Source: Cytophagaceae bacterium
GTDB lineage: Bacteria; Bacteroidota; Bacteroidia; Cytophagales; Flexibacteraceae
NCBI GenBank assembly: GCA_947464365.1
Contig: CANHWS010000018.1
Coordinates: forward strand, 1-22,426
DNA: 22,426 nucleotides
Direction: 5' to 3'
This document shows, piece by piece, positions 1-8,384 of the stretch; within the stretch, counting starts at the first letter, position 1, and every line of letters begins with the position of its first letter. Under the pieces are notes generated by a model that was not told the origin of the DNA, made no database searches, and was given only the letters and a program-made list of their open reading frames with translations. A program made the position numbers and the translations under genes.

Positions 1-272
1 GAGAATGTGCTGCCATAGCGCAGGTTACTGTTGCTATCAGCACTAAGTACCGAGGGGCGCACATTGCCTCCGTTGCGGGTCCGATTCGTTGTCGAGCGGA
101 TGTTTCTTTCTGCTGGTTGTGCTGGCTCTGCCTCCTCCGTTTCCTCGTCCTCAGACGAAGACGAGCCATAGGTAGACTGCTCGTAGGTCTGACCAAAAAC
201 CCCGGTAAAGTCAGTCAATGTCAGCAGAATGGCGATGACAACAATGCCGATTGTTTGATGCCAAAGTTTCAT
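1..272 (-). CDS. N-terminal part of an exported acidic protein (cut by window edge)
   Basis: The frame is open from an ATG at 272-270 to the left edge, giving 90 codons without a stop. The N-terminus MKLWHQTIGIVVIAILLTLT is followed by DFTGVFGQ, which reads as a Sec signal peptide with likely cleavage after VFG or FGQ. The next stretch is very acidic and low in complexity (SSSSEDEETEEAEPAQPAE), and then a basic, Asn/Arg/Ser-rich segment (RSTTNRTRNGG) begins. No domain can be recognised in the visible part, so the function is unknown; an envelope or secreted protein is inferred from the signal peptide only. The 420 bases upstream hold no gene, so it probably has its own promoter. Confidence 0.7.
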   Translation of the reverse strand, partial: MKLWHQTIGIVVIAILLTLTDFTGVFGQTYEQSTYGSSSSEDEETEEAEPAQPAERNIRSTTNRTRNGGNVRPSVLSADSNSNLRYGSTF

Positions 273-692
273 GGTCTGGTTCAAAAGTGGTCGCTGTTTT
301 TGGTGCTACAGGTCCGGTCTGATACGTGACGAACCCCGTTTTAAGGGATCTCGAGACAAAAGATCAAGACATTGTACCTCGCCACTGAACCCATGCTTTA
401 GGAAAACACGGTTACGATAGCGACCGATTTGCCATCAGGCACCATCAGCTACTGAGGCGGATAGTTCCTTCGCAAGGTATCGGCTAATGGTTCGTATCAA
501 TCAATTTACTCAAGTTGTACGTAAAGATAATGAGATAATTAGGTATCCAAAATCCGATTGGCAAGGCCAGTATAACACCAGATACGATCTGCTGACAAAA
601 TCGGAAGTAACAAAAAGGGAATAGGCAATCAGGATGTGTTTAAGCCAGATTTAGTCGCTGTGCGTGCGAACGATGCAAAGAGGATCTCCGGA
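273..692. other. Intergenic spacer, no gene recognised
   Basis: This 420-base spacer lies between the start of the left-edge exported protein and the stop of the response regulator, both on the minus strand. It should hold the promoter of the left-edge gene and the 3' end of the two-component transcript. I found no convincing ORF, no tRNA, no exact TAnnTTTG box on the minus strand and no hairpin with a T-tract. Confidence 0.5.
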
Positions 693-1082
693 TCAGTCCT
701 GACCAAAAATGGCTAATAATTTTTCGGCCGTGATGGGCTTTACGAGGTAGCCATCAAGTAGGGGATGGAGATTGGCACGTTCGACGTCTGCCTCGTCGAT
801 GGAGCTGCTGACCATGTATAGGGCTGGCTTAGTGCTCAGTTTGCTGACTATGGTCTGGTACATACTCAGGAACTGCCACCCGTCCATTACAGGCATGTTG
901 ATGTCCACCATGATCAGGTCTGGCATTCCATCGGGCCAGTTTCGGAAGGCAGCTAGGGCTGTTTCGGGATTGCTGAAGTCCTCCACAGTGTCACAAAGCT
1001 CGAGGTGCTGGATGATCCTTCGCATCGCAAACAGATAGATTTGATCGTCGTCGATGAGGCAGACTTTGGCTAATTTTCGCAT
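693..1082 (-). CDS. Single-domain response regulator (CheY-like receiver)
   Basis: This 129-residue protein is a complete receiver domain with nothing attached. The acidic pocket is D11-D12-D13 (LIDDDQ), the phosphoacceptor is D60 in VDINMPVMDGW, the hydroxyl switch residue is S92 or S93 (YMVSSS), and the conserved lysine is K115 in YLVKP. It would receive a phosphoryl group from a histidine kinase and signal by protein contact, since it has no DNA-binding or enzymatic output domain. It starts 72 bases after the stop of the PAS histidine kinase on the same strand, so that kinase is the obvious partner and the two are probably co-transcribed. Free-standing receivers next to soluble PAS kinases are common in Bacteroidota. 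The downstream target cannot be told from the sequence. Confidence 0.93.
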   Translation of the reverse strand: MRKLAKVCLIDDDQIYLFAMRRIIQHLELCDTVEDFSNPETALAAFRNWPDGMPDLIMVDINMPVMDGWQFLSMYQTIVSKLSTKPALYMVSSSIDEADVERANLHPLLDGYLVKPITAEKLLAIFGQD

Positions 1083-1154
1083 ACGGAGGAAGTTTAGGAG
1101 ATCAAGAATCGGCTGCTAAACTATAAATTATTGGTCTCTTAGGAGATAGAAAAG

Positions 1155-2672
1155 CTAGAACCAGACGGTGAATGTGGTGCCGTAACTCGGGCGTGACTGC
1201 ACCTCAATGATACCACCCATGGACTCGACTTGGTTTTTGGTCAGGAATAGGCCAAGGCCACGCGCATCGGCATTGTTATGAAACGTTTTGTACATCCCGA
1301 AAAGGCGATCGCCAATGTTATCCAGATCCATGCCCAGGCCATTGTCCTGCACGCTGAGCCCTAGTCGGCCTTCGTCAGAGATGTGTGTATACAGATTGAC
1401 CCAGCTGGTTTTACTGGGGTCATGATACTTGACGGCATTGGAGACCAGATTCAGAACGACGCTCTCGGCATATACTGGGTCAAAGTCTATGGTCGAAAAG
1501 GCAGCAAAGTCAGATGCGATCTTGATTCCGGTGGCCTCGATCGAGCCTTGGAGGATAATGAGCGTTTTATCAAAGACGTCCTTGAGGTTGACTTGGGTCT
1601 TCTTGACGTTGGTCAGGTTTTGCATCTTGATGACTTCGCCCAGGTTGTCGAGGGTCTCGGTCAGGGCACTACTGGTTGTGCGTAACATCTTAGTCAGTAG
1701 CTGGACCTGGCCCGGGTCTTTCTCCTGGTCAATAAAGCTAATCAGCATCTGGAGGTTGCTAGCATGGCTCCGGAGGTTGTGGCTGACGATGTGTGCAAAA
1801 TTCTGGAGTCGGTTGTTCTGCGAGCTCAGGAGATTGATGGTCCGGAGGCGCTCTAGCTCCATCGTTTTAGGGGTATTGACATCCATGATAACACCCCTGA
1901 TGCCAGCGATGGCCCCAGTAGTGTGGTAAAACGGCTTGCCGATGATCCGGACCCATTTGGTTTTGCCATCTGGCATCATGAGCTGAAGATCTACATCATA
2001 GTCTGTGCCCTCGTTTAAGCCGCGCTCGACGGCTTCCTGGATGATGGGGCGATGTTCTGGGATATAGTAGTTGACAGCTGTTGTCAGGTCGGGCTGTTCG
2101 GCCTCCACCAGGCCATGGATTGCATAAATCTGTGGGCTCCAACGTGGGCTCAGATCACCAGCATGATACTCCCAGGCACCAATGTTGCCCATGGCGCTCA
2201 TTTCCTCCAGCAAGAACTCATACTTTTCTTGCAGCATCTGGCCTGTTTTGCGGCTATGCACATCGATGATGGAGCCAACCATACGTGTTGGTTTGCCATC
2301 AGAATCAAACTTGGCTTGGCCTTGCGTCTCGAACCAGCGGTAGCCTAGTGTCTTGTGTTTTTGCCTGACCTCGACACGGTAGGGCACTTGGTTCTGCAAG
2401 TGTTGTCGGACGGCATCCTCTACTAAGGGCCTGTCCTCCGGATGCAAGATGTTGCTAAGCCAATTCCGATAATTGGCTTTAATCTCGCCAGGTGCATAGC
2501 CTAAGGTCTGGTAGAATCTGTCAGACCACCACTCTTCGTCCGTCTCGATGTCCCAGTCCCAGATGCCAGCAGCAACCGCCTCGACGAAGAGGGCAAAGCG
2601 CTCGGCATTCTCAACGGTCTTGAGGTCAAGGTGATAGGTAGGCGAAAAAGAGTTTGTCATGTCCATGGCCAT
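1155..2672 (-). CDS. Cytosolic PAS-PAS sensor histidine kinase
   Basis: The product is about 505 residues with no signal peptide or membrane segment, so it probably senses a cytosolic signal. PAS domain 1 (about 20-140) has the GIWDWDIETDEEWWS start, a LGY core and a PAC end GSIIDVHSRK. PAS domain 2 (about 150-275) ends RGVIMDVNTPK. The dimerisation domain carries the phosphoacceptor H298 in HIVSHNLRSH. The ATPase domain shows the N box (NLVSNAVKYHDPSK, N412), G1 (DNGLGMDLDN), F box (RLFGMYKTFH) and G2 (RGLGLFLTK). Start: the frame extends to a TTG at 2705, but ATG codons at 2672, 2666 and 2660 come before the PAS domain; I chose 2672. The CheY-like gene follows after 72 bases and is the likely phosphotransfer partner. 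The ligand or cofactor of the PAS domains is unknown. Confidence 0.93.
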   Translation of the reverse strand: MAMDMTNSFSPTYHLDLKTVENAERFALFVEAVAAGIWDWDIETDEEWWSDRFYQTLGYAPGEIKANYRNWLSNILHPEDRPLVEDAVRQHLQNQVPYRVEVRQKHKTLGYRWFETQGQAKFDSDGKPTRMVGSIIDVHSRKTGQMLQEKYEFLLEEMSAMGNIGAWEYHAGDLSPRWSPQIYAIHGLVEAEQPDLTTAVNYYIPEHRPIIQEAVERGLNEGTDYDVDLQLMMPDGKTKWVRIIGKPFYHTTGAIAGIRGVIMDVNTPKTMELERLRTINLLSSQNNRLQNFAHIVSHNLRSHASNLQMLISFIDQEKDPGQVQLLTKMLRTTSSALTETLDNLGEVIKMQNLTNVKKTQVNLKDVFDKTLIILQGSIEATGIKIASDFAAFSTIDFDPVYAESVVLNLVSNAVKYHDPSKTSWVNLYTHISDEGRLGLSVQDNGLGMDLDNIGDRLFGMYKTFHNNADARGLGLFLTKNQVESMGGIIEVQSRPSYGTTFTVWF

Positions 2673-2852
2673 AGCAAGAAGCAAATCGTGATTTTTTACG
2701 ACCAAAGATTATGGGCAGCGGAGCCGTGCTTTAACATTACTAATTTAACCGACTAGCACTCAACACCGACCTTGCCCTCATTCGCTTTGCCATCCTAAGG
2801 TAGTAAAATCCAGATTTGTGATATCTGCAAAACAGATGGATGGCCTTATTTC

Positions 2853-3638
2853 TTAGGCGAACCCCTCTCCCGGTAGCCAGATGTCTTGGTCGCCTCTGGG
2901 CTCTATCCGGAGGACATTGGTCAGGGCCAGCAGCACCAAGGTACGGCTTGCCACTTTGGTCGAGATCTTGGCAAGGGTGGCATAGTCGGCCAGAGATATA
3001 CCGCTAGGGTTTTGGGCTAAGTATTGGAGTAGCACGCGCTCTTTGTCGCCAATCTCGACCCGGACTTGTTTCATCCGTTTGCGGTACTTCAGCACCTCGC
3101 GCAGCTCGCGGCTGGCCTGCACGCTTTCGTCCGCCCAACGCACATAGGTAATCCTGTCCCGCTCGACTGCTGGGTCTGGCACAACCACAAAGGGGCCATT
3201 GGGTTGGTCCGCAGAGACCCAAAGGGCCACAACTGCCCGCTCGCCTACGGTCCTGATCTGTTGGATACCTACTGATAACTGTGGGCTAACATAGGTCATG
3301 ATGGCCTTCACCATCACATACTCTTCCTCGTCTGGGCTGGGGCAGCCGACAATGGTACCGTCATCATTAACACCAATCAGCAGCCAGCCACCTTTTGTAT
3401 TTGCAAAGGCCACCAGCTCCTTCACGATTTTGTCGGGGTATTTAGCCTTGAGTTTGAACTCCAGATTGAGGCCTTCGCCCTGTTGGACCAAGATTTTGAG
3501 CTCGGCCAGGTTCAAACTCGGCATCTCAACCTGAGGGCTATAGGCGGCATCGGCCTTGGCTTGTTGTCGCATGGCCATCCTCAGGAGCTCAGCCGCATCC
3601 GGAGGCACTGGGCTGGAGTTGACGGGGGATTTGGGCAT
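2853..3638 (-). CDS. AlbA_2 (Schlafen-type) domain putative transcriptional regulator
   Basis: The 261-residue protein has an AlbA_2 domain at about residues 45-165. Its family signatures are visible: LEFKLK (E60-K62), then VAFANTKGGWLLIGVNDDG (about 76-94) and TIVGCP. This fold, once called a divergent AAA-4 domain, occurs in bacterial DNA-binding regulators and in Schlafen nucleases. The C-terminal part (about 190-255) looks like a winged helix, with ISLADYATLAKIS resembling its first helices, so a DNA-binding role is inferred. I cannot identify the Schlafen nuclease residues with confidence. It lies upstream of the histidine kinase on the same strand but 180 bases away, so an operon is not certain. 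The ATG at 3638 is the natural start. Function in the cell is unknown. Confidence 0.8.
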   Translation of the reverse strand: MPKSPVNSSPVPPDAAELLRMAMRQQAKADAAYSPQVEMPSLNLAELKILVQQGEGLNLEFKLKAKYPDKIVKELVAFANTKGGWLLIGVNDDGTIVGCPSPDEEEYVMVKAIMTYVSPQLSVGIQQIRTVGERAVVALWVSADQPNGPFVVVPDPAVERDRITYVRWADESVQASRELREVLKYRKRMKQVRVEIGDKERVLLQYLAQNPSGISLADYATLAKISTKVASRTLVLLALTNVLRIEPRGDQDIWLPGEGFA

Positions 3639-4029
3639 GGCTGGTTGAAGTCAGGGTTGGGTAGGAAGGTGATACAGTAGGCCACTGGCGTGTTGCAGAA
3701 CTCTGCTACTCGTTTGTTGATCAGTATCCTGCAAAGGGCCATCTGGATGGGGTTGGCCTACGCCAGATCATTGGCACAATCTTAACCTAATTTCTGGACT
3801 AGTTGTTGTGCCGGATTATACCCTTTTGGTTTGGTATTGTCAACGAAGGAGAAAATCTGCTTTGGGGTCTGCAACACGCTAAATGGATGACCTATATCCA
3901 GTCAGGTATTTGGACATAGCATAGGCAAATAAAAAGAAAACCCCGATTTCTGCCCCCCAGACTTGACTTAGGGGTAGATTGGCTTGTACTTTGGGGTATT
4001 CCAGCTCTGATCTATCTTTTCCTGAATAT
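3639..4029. other. Divergent intergenic region between AlbA_2 gene and M28 peptidase
   Basis: This spacer separates two divergently transcribed genes and should contain both promoters. No ORF with coding character was found. An exact TAnnTTTG box could not be placed upstream of either gene; the nearest resemblance is TTGACTT at 3963 followed by TGTACTTTGG at 3986-3995, which fits the consensus only loosely. A TTG at 3979 would extend the peptidase frame by 17 residues but would put hydrophilic sequence before its signal peptide. Confidence 0.4.
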
Positions 4030-5352
4030 ATGCGTTTCCATTTTGTCCTTTTGTTTTGGCTGGCCAGTGTCGGTTCCGTTATGGCTCAGTCGGCCATCGA
4101 TGCGCCAGACCTGCCAGATAGTGCCACCTTACGCAAGGTAATCCGGAAGGATATGGAGGCCCTAAGCAGCAAGGCGTTTTGGGGACGTGGATATACCCGG
4201 GAGGGTGACAGCAAGGCTGCAGCTTTTATCCAGAAACGGTTTCAGACCTTGAGCCGAAAGGTGCCTGGCGCAGAAGTTAAGCTCCAGCCATTTGTGTTCC
4301 CTGTCAATATATTTCCTGCCAAGGTTGAGGCTAAATGGGGAGAGCTACGGTTGAAACCAGGCGAAGATTTTTTGGTCGACGCAGGCTGTCCCTCGGTCAA
4401 TTCGCGGTTTCGGACACTCATTTTTGATACCACTTTGCTTGTCGGGCTCAGGATGCAAGAGTCTGACTTTGTGTCAACACTGACGCAGGATCTGGCCCTC
4501 ATTGTCCAGCAACGGCACCTGAGAGCATTGCGAAAATCATTGGCATCTATTGCCCATCAACTAGGGGCCTTGGTTGTGCTAGAGCCTCAGAAGCTGACTT
4601 GGTCAGTTAGCACCACGCAGGATACCTTACCTATTTTGTACGTCTTGGCCCCTAAGTTGGCCCAAATGAAGGCTGAGCCGACCCCTGCCTATATCTCCAT
4701 CATGGCCGAGGCTACATTCAAGGCCGAGCACCAAAGCCAAAACGTGATCCTGACCTTGCCAGGCTCGGGTGCTAGCCCTGATAGTACAGTCTATCTCACG
4801 GCCCATTATGACCACCTAGGCAGTATGGGCGACAAGGCTTGGTTTCCTGGCGCCAACGACAATGCGAGTGGCGTGGCCCACCTGCTCTACCTAGCGCAAT
4901 ATTATGCCAGCCATCCGCACCGCAATACGTTGGTTTTCGTGGCATTTGGGGGCGAGGAAGCTGGGCTCATCGGGTCGCAGTACTTTGTCCAGCAGGCGCT
5001 CAAGTCCAACCCCGAAAGCCTAGACCGCATCCGTTGTTTGCTGAATCTAGATCTGCTTTCGGCTGGGGATAAAGGCGCAACAGTGGTTAATGCCACGACT
5101 TTCCCGCAGCCCTACCAAGCCTTGGTGTCGATCAACGACCAAGGACATCAGTTGCCAGTGCTCAAGCCTCGGGGCAAAGCCAGCAATAGTGACCACTATT
5201 ATTTTGGCGAAGCGGGTGTACCGGCTTTGTTCATGTACACCATGGGGGGCACCACCCACTACCATGACGTCGGTGACACCGTCGAAAACTGTAGCCTGAC
5301 CCATGTAAGGCCAGTTCTTGATCTCCTCATCAGGTTTGTGGATCGGTATTAG
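4030..5352 (+). CDS. Exported M28-family zinc metallopeptidase
   Basis: From the ATG at 4030 the product is 440 residues. It starts with a signal peptide (MRFHFVLLFWLASVGSVMAQ) cleaved near MAQ-S, so it acts in the periplasm or outside. The dinuclear zinc site of family M28 (aminopeptidase Y/S and relatives) is complete: H259 and D261 in TAHYDHLGS, bridging D277 in GANDNASG, catalytic E309 and zinc ligand E310 in GGEEAGLIGS, D341 in NLDLL, and H412 in THYHDVGDT. The reaction is presumably release of N-terminal residues from peptides; specificity cannot be read. The first 240 residues contain an insert with no recognised motif, perhaps a PA-like lid. An in-frame TTG at 3979 is a less likely start. 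It is convergent with the E2 gene. Confidence 0.93.
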   Translation: MRFHFVLLFWLASVGSVMAQSAIDAPDLPDSATLRKVIRKDMEALSSKAFWGRGYTREGDSKAAAFIQKRFQTLSRKVPGAEVKLQPFVFPVNIFPAKVEAKWGELRLKPGEDFLVDAGCPSVNSRFRTLIFDTTLLVGLRMQESDFVSTLTQDLALIVQQRHLRALRKSLASIAHQLGALVVLEPQKLTWSVSTTQDTLPILYVLAPKLAQMKAEPTPAYISIMAEATFKAEHQSQNVILTLPGSGASPDSTVYLTAHYDHLGSMGDKAWFPGANDNASGVAHLLYLAQYYASHPHRNTLVFVAFGGEEAGLIGSQYFVQQALKSNPESLDRIRCLLNLDLLSAGDKGATVVNATTFPQPYQALVSINDQGHQLPVLKPRGKASNSDHYYFGEAGVPALFMYTMGGTTHYHDVGDTVENCSLTHVRPVLDLLIRFVDRY

Positions 5353-5378
5353 ATAGGCTCTGCTGCCCTATTGGGGCC

Positions 5379-5409
5379 AAAAAAACACCCCAACATTACT
5401 GCTGGGGTG
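5379..5409 (-). terminator. Intrinsic terminator of the E2 gene
   Basis: Read on the minus strand, a 7-bp stem (CACCCCA paired with TGGGGTG, loop of 10) at 5386-5409 is followed by a run of seven T (plus-strand A at 5379-5385). It sits 28 bases after the E2 stop codon. The plus-strand side has no T-tract, so it serves the E2 gene and not the convergent peptidase. Confidence 0.8.
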
Positions 5410-5437
5410 CTCTATATGTCAAACAAACCGCTAGGGT

Positions 5438-6781
5438 CTAGAACAACTTGCGGTGTACGTCAAAATTCTCGAGGTAGTCGGCCACGCGGCGGGCAAACAT
5501 ACCACCTAGCGAACCATCGACCACACGGTGGTCATAGCTGTGGCTGAGGTACATCATGTGACGGATCGCGATCGCATCGCCAGTTTCTGTTTCGATGACG
5601 GCTGGTTTCTTCTGAATGGCACCGACAGCCATGATGCCAACTTGTGGCTGCATGATGATCGGGGTACCCATCACGTTGCCAAACGAGCCTACGTTGCTCA
5701 GGGTATAGGTACCGTCGGCTAGGTCGTTAGGGCTGAGTTTGTTTTCGCGTGCACGCTTGGCTAGGTCGTTCACCTTTTTGGTCAGGCCAACGAGGTTATA
5801 CTGGTCAGCGTTCCGGATGACAGGGACGATCAGGTTGCCAGTCGGCAAGGCTACAGCCAGACCAATGTTGATGTCCTTCTTGACGATGATGCGTGTGCCA
5901 TCGACCGAGATATTCATCATTGGGTAGTCCTTAAGGGCTTTGGCGATGGCCTCAATAAAGATCGGAGTGAAAGTGAGGGTATCACCTTCGCGGGTTTGGA
6001 AGTCTTTTTTGACCTTGTTGCGCCAGATGACGACACTTGTCAGATCGGCCTCAACAAAGGAGGTGACGTGTGGTGCTGTACGTTTGCTTTCGACCATGCG
6101 CTCGGCAATAAGCTTACGCATACGGTCCATCTCAACGATCTCGACTTGACCGTTGAAGCTAGCAGCAGGTTTCGGTGCTGGGGCAGCTGCAGCTTCTGGT
6201 GCTGGGGCAGCAACTGGGGCAGGTGCAGGAGCGGCAACAGGTGCTTGTGCAGCAGGTTGCGCTTGGCGGTTGGCCAAGTAGGCAATCATATCCTGCTTGT
6301 TGACCCTGTTATCTAGTCCTGTGCCAGGGATACGCTCTAGCTCGGCCATGCTAATGCCCTCCTTCTGAGCCATATTCATGACTAGGGGAGAGTAGAACCG
6401 GCCAGGGATCGCATCGTGATTGGCGGGTGGGGCGGTGGCAACTGGTGCAGCAATTGCAGCTGGGCTTGGCGCAGCGGCGGCAGGCTGGGCAACAGCAGGT
6501 GCTGATACCTCAGGTGCAGCACCACCAACGATCGCATCTTCGCCTGTGGCGATGATCGCGATGGCATCGCCCACTGGCACAACGGCACCTTCCTGAACCA
6601 AAATGGCTTTGAGGATACCAGCATGGGTGGCAGGCACTTCTGTATCTACTTTGTCAGTAGCGACCTCGAGTACTGCCTCGTCTTGGTCGATTTTGTCGTC
6701 CACCTTCTTGAGCCATTTCAAGATGGTGCCTTCCATGATACTTTCGCCCATTTTGGGCATTACCATGCGTACAAGTGCCAT
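5438..6781 (-). CDS. Dihydrolipoamide acyltransferase, E2 of a 2-oxoacid dehydrogenase complex
   Basis: The 447-residue protein transfers acyl groups from E1 to CoA through a lipoyl arm. It has one N-terminal lipoyl domain with the lipoylated lysine K44 in ATDKVDTEVP, a linker rich in Ala and Pro, an E1/E3-binding domain at about 127-170 (RFYSPLVMNMAQKEGI to NRVNKQDMIAYL), a second Ala/Pro linker, and the catalytic domain with the active-site H418 and D422 in SYDHRVVDG. The lipoyl sequence MALVRMVMPKMGESIMEGT is typical of Bacteroidota branched-chain or 2-oxoglutarate type E2, but the substrate cannot be settled from sequence alone. The start was set at ATG 6781, where the lipoyl domain begins, instead of 6808, which only adds MPPHPTPTT. 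No E1 or E3 gene lies next to it, so the complex is assembled from scattered genes. Confidence 0.93.
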   Translation of the reverse strand: MALVRMVMPKMGESIMEGTILKWLKKVDDKIDQDEAVLEVATDKVDTEVPATHAGILKAILVQEGAVVPVGDAIAIIATGEDAIVGGAAPEVSAPAVAQPAAAAPSPAAIAAPVATAPPANHDAIPGRFYSPLVMNMAQKEGISMAELERIPGTGLDNRVNKQDMIAYLANRQAQPAAQAPVAAPAPAPVAAPAPEAAAAPAPKPAASFNGQVEIVEMDRMRKLIAERMVESKRTAPHVTSFVEADLTSVVIWRNKVKKDFQTREGDTLTFTPIFIEAIAKALKDYPMMNISVDGTRIIVKKDINIGLAVALPTGNLIVPVIRNADQYNLVGLTKKVNDLAKRARENKLSPNDLADGTYTLSNVGSFGNVMGTPIIMQPQVGIMAVGAIQKKPAVIETETGDAIAIRHMMYLSHSYDHRVVDGSLGGMFARRVADYLENFDVHRKLF

Positions 6782-6883
6782 AGTCGTAGGGGTTGGATGG
6801 GGTGGCACAGGGCCAATCCGTCATCCGGGGGTATGTATTAGTGTTGGTGTAATCAGGTAGGCCCTCAAGACCCTTCTGATCAG

Positions 6884-6891
6884 CAAAGGTA
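6884..6891 (-). promoter_or_regulatory. Candidate -7 promoter box of the E2 gene
   Basis: On the minus strand the sequence reads TACCTTTG, an exact match to the Bacteroidota -7 consensus TAnnTTTG. Transcription would start near 6877, leaving a leader of roughly 95 bases before the ATG at 6781. No clear TTG -33 element is found at the usual 19-21 base distance, so the call rests on the -7 box and its position. Confidence 0.4.
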
Positions 6892-7015
6892 ATGTCTAGC
6901 TCACAAATGGCACCATAGTTTTGGGCCAAGTTGCCTAGCGAATCTAATCGGCACTAAATCAGGACCAGATCTAGATTGAATCCTGACCAGAACTGAGTGA
7001 GCCCCCAATTGAGGT

Positions 7016-7519
7016 TTACTTTTTGGTTGGGCCATCCTCTGCAGGGTGGGTCACCTCGCCAGTAAGGGTCAGGTCGATGTTGTTAGGGTTGGTGTTAGCC
7101 GTAACGGTAACCGTCTTTTGCTGTGCACCTAGCTTATGAGCGGTGTTGAACACGACCTCGATCACGCCCTGTTGACCTGGGGCGATCGGCTCCTTAGGGT
7201 AGTTTGGTACGGTGCAACCGCAGCTGGCCGTTGCCTTGGCGATGACCAAAGGGGTTGTGCCACTGTTCGTGAACTCGAAGTTGTGTTTGACGATGTCGCC
7301 AGACCGCACAGTGCCAAAGTTGAACTCCTTGGTTTTGAAGGTCATCTGGGCGCTTTCGGTCGGGACTTGGCCTTCCGCATTATTGGCCGTCGCGGGGTTG
7401 TTGATCAGACCACCGCTGCCATTGCTGTCGCATCCTGTGGTCCCGACTAGGGTCAGTATGGCCACAAATAGACCCGCTACCAGAATAGTTGATCTGTTTT
7501 TGCTGGATGTTGTTGTCAT
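7016..7519 (-). CDS. DUF1573 domain lipoprotein
   Basis: The 167-residue protein has a hydrophobic N-terminal segment (ILVAGLFVAILTLVG) followed by TTGC, so C30 is a probable lipidation site; the -3 position is T instead of the usual L, which weakens the lipobox slightly. A Ser/Asn/Gly-rich tether follows. Residues 60-160 are a DUF1573 domain, an immunoglobulin-like fold common in Bacteroidota: FNFGTVRSGDIVKHNFEFTN, then the hallmark ASCGCTVP, PIAPGQ, and a final VTVTANTNP strand. The biochemical role of DUF1573 proteins is not established; a binding or structural role at the envelope is inferred. It has its own likely promoter and is not tightly linked to its neighbours. Confidence 0.88.
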   Translation of the reverse strand: MTTTSSKNRSTILVAGLFVAILTLVGTTGCDSNGSGGLINNPATANNAEGQVPTESAQMTFKTKEFNFGTVRSGDIVKHNFEFTNSGTTPLVIAKATASCGCTVPNYPKEPIAPGQQGVIEVVFNTAHKLGAQQKTVTVTANTNPNNIDLTLTGEVTHPAEDGPTKK

Positions 7520-7558
7520 TGTTGTTAATAGACTTTGTGATATTCAAAATAAGAGCGC

Positions 7559-7589
7559 CAAATATGCCTAAGGCCTCCACAAAAGTCAA
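7559..7589 (-). promoter_or_regulatory. Candidate promoter of the DUF1573 gene
   Basis: On the minus strand, TTG (7589-7587) is followed after 20 bases by CATATTTG (7566-7559), which matches the Bacteroidota -33/-7 pattern TTG and TAnnTTTG except for one base in the -7 box. Transcription would start near 7552, about 33 bases before the ATG at 7519, a normal leader length. Confidence 0.4.
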
Positions 7590-7803
7590 CATACAAACAG
7601 CATAGGCCCTTGGGCTTGTTCTGTTTGCCGCTTCCTGATTGGGGGATATGGCAATTTAGCGCTCTTTAGTCAGATCATCCTGAGACGATCTATACTGTCT
7701 TGTTTTTGGCATTCGCATCAGGGTGATCTTGGTTTCGAGCTTGACAAGAATGACCATGCAAGCAAGGGCCCCTAAGCCAGACCAGATACTAGGCCAAGAG
7801 GGT

Positions 7804-8103
7804 CTAGCCCCTGATTTGGTCAATAAGGGCGTCGACGTCGGCTAGCATGCGTTCGGCTTTTTCCTTGGTGTCAGCCACAACTTTTTGGCTTTCGGCTTTG
7901 GCTTCGTTCAGGATGCCACCGTCTTCGCTAGTTAGGCCAGAGACCATGTCCTTGAGCTTGTCACGGTATTTGCTAAGCCTAAATGTAAGTTTATCACGGG
8001 TGTTTTTGCCTTCGTCTGGCGCGTATAGGATGCCAAGCGCTGTACCAACTGCTACGCCACTAGCGAAGGCGACAAGCAGACCAATGTTTTTGTTAGATGC
8101 CAT
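7804..8103 (-). CDS. YtxH domain protein
   Basis: From the ATG at 8103 the product is 99 residues. A single hydrophobic helix rich in Gly and Ala (IGLLVAFASGVAVGTALGIL) is followed directly by YAPDEGKNTRDKL, the hallmark of the YtxH (gas-vesicle-GvpT-like) family. The remainder is a charged helix, probably a coiled coil (RLSKYRDKLKDMVSGL and AESQKVVADTKEKAERML). Such small single-span proteins are widespread and often stress-related in Firmicutes, but their function in Bacteroidota is not known. The frame extends upstream to 8151 (MLHLDHQISLIKTAKI), yet ATG 8103 gives the normal family N-terminus MASNKNIG. It stands alone between two longer spacers. Confidence 0.88.
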   Translation of the reverse strand: MASNKNIGLLVAFASGVAVGTALGILYAPDEGKNTRDKLTFRLSKYRDKLKDMVSGLTSEDGGILNEAKAESQKVVADTKEKAERMLADVDALIDQIRG

Positions 8104-8286
8104 AATTTTAGCGGTCTTGATTAGGGAAATTTGATGGTCTAGATGCAACAATCAGATAGGTGGGCCTTGACCTCGCACTGCCAACGAATTGGACAGGCAG
8201 GCTTTGCTTAACATCCAGCCCTAAAGTACACAAGGACTAGATGCCGAAAGCAAATGAGCCTTGTTTTTTTGAAGGGATAGATCTTG

Positions 8287-8329
8287 GTCAGGACCTGACT
8301 AAACCAATTAGTATAACGCAATTATTGCG
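8287..8329. repeat. Two short inverted repeats, 30 bases centre to centre
   Basis: GTCAGG-A-CCTGAC at 8287-8299 and CGCAAT-T-ATTGCG at 8317-8329 are each perfect 6-base inverted repeats around a single central base. The two are unrelated in sequence. They lie between the end of nusB and the start of the YtxH gene, about 185-225 bases upstream of the latter. They could be operator sites or the arms of weak hairpins. Neither is followed by a T-tract, so terminator function is not supported. Confidence 0.35.
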
Positions 8330-8384
8330 CCAAATGATATTTTGGAATGGTCTGGCGGGCCAAAACTGCCAAAATGCCGCAAAT

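Noticed and set aside
2807..2840. Alternating CAGAT and ATCTG motifs downstream of the AlbA_2 gene
   Set aside because: The possible stems are 5 bp with mutually exclusive pairings and no T-tract; chance is sufficient.
3979..4029. TTG-started extension of the M28 peptidase
   Set aside because: It adds 17 hydrophilic residues before a well-formed signal peptide that begins at the ATG at 4030.
6654..6929. Minus-strand frame overlapping the start of the E2 gene
   Set aside because: It overlaps the lipoyl domain in another frame, and its translation is low quality and unlike any known family.
6959..6986. Inverted repeat TCAGGA...TCCTGA upstream of the E2 gene and after DUF1573
   Set aside because: The stem is only 6 bp with a long loop and no proper T-tract, too weak to call a terminator.
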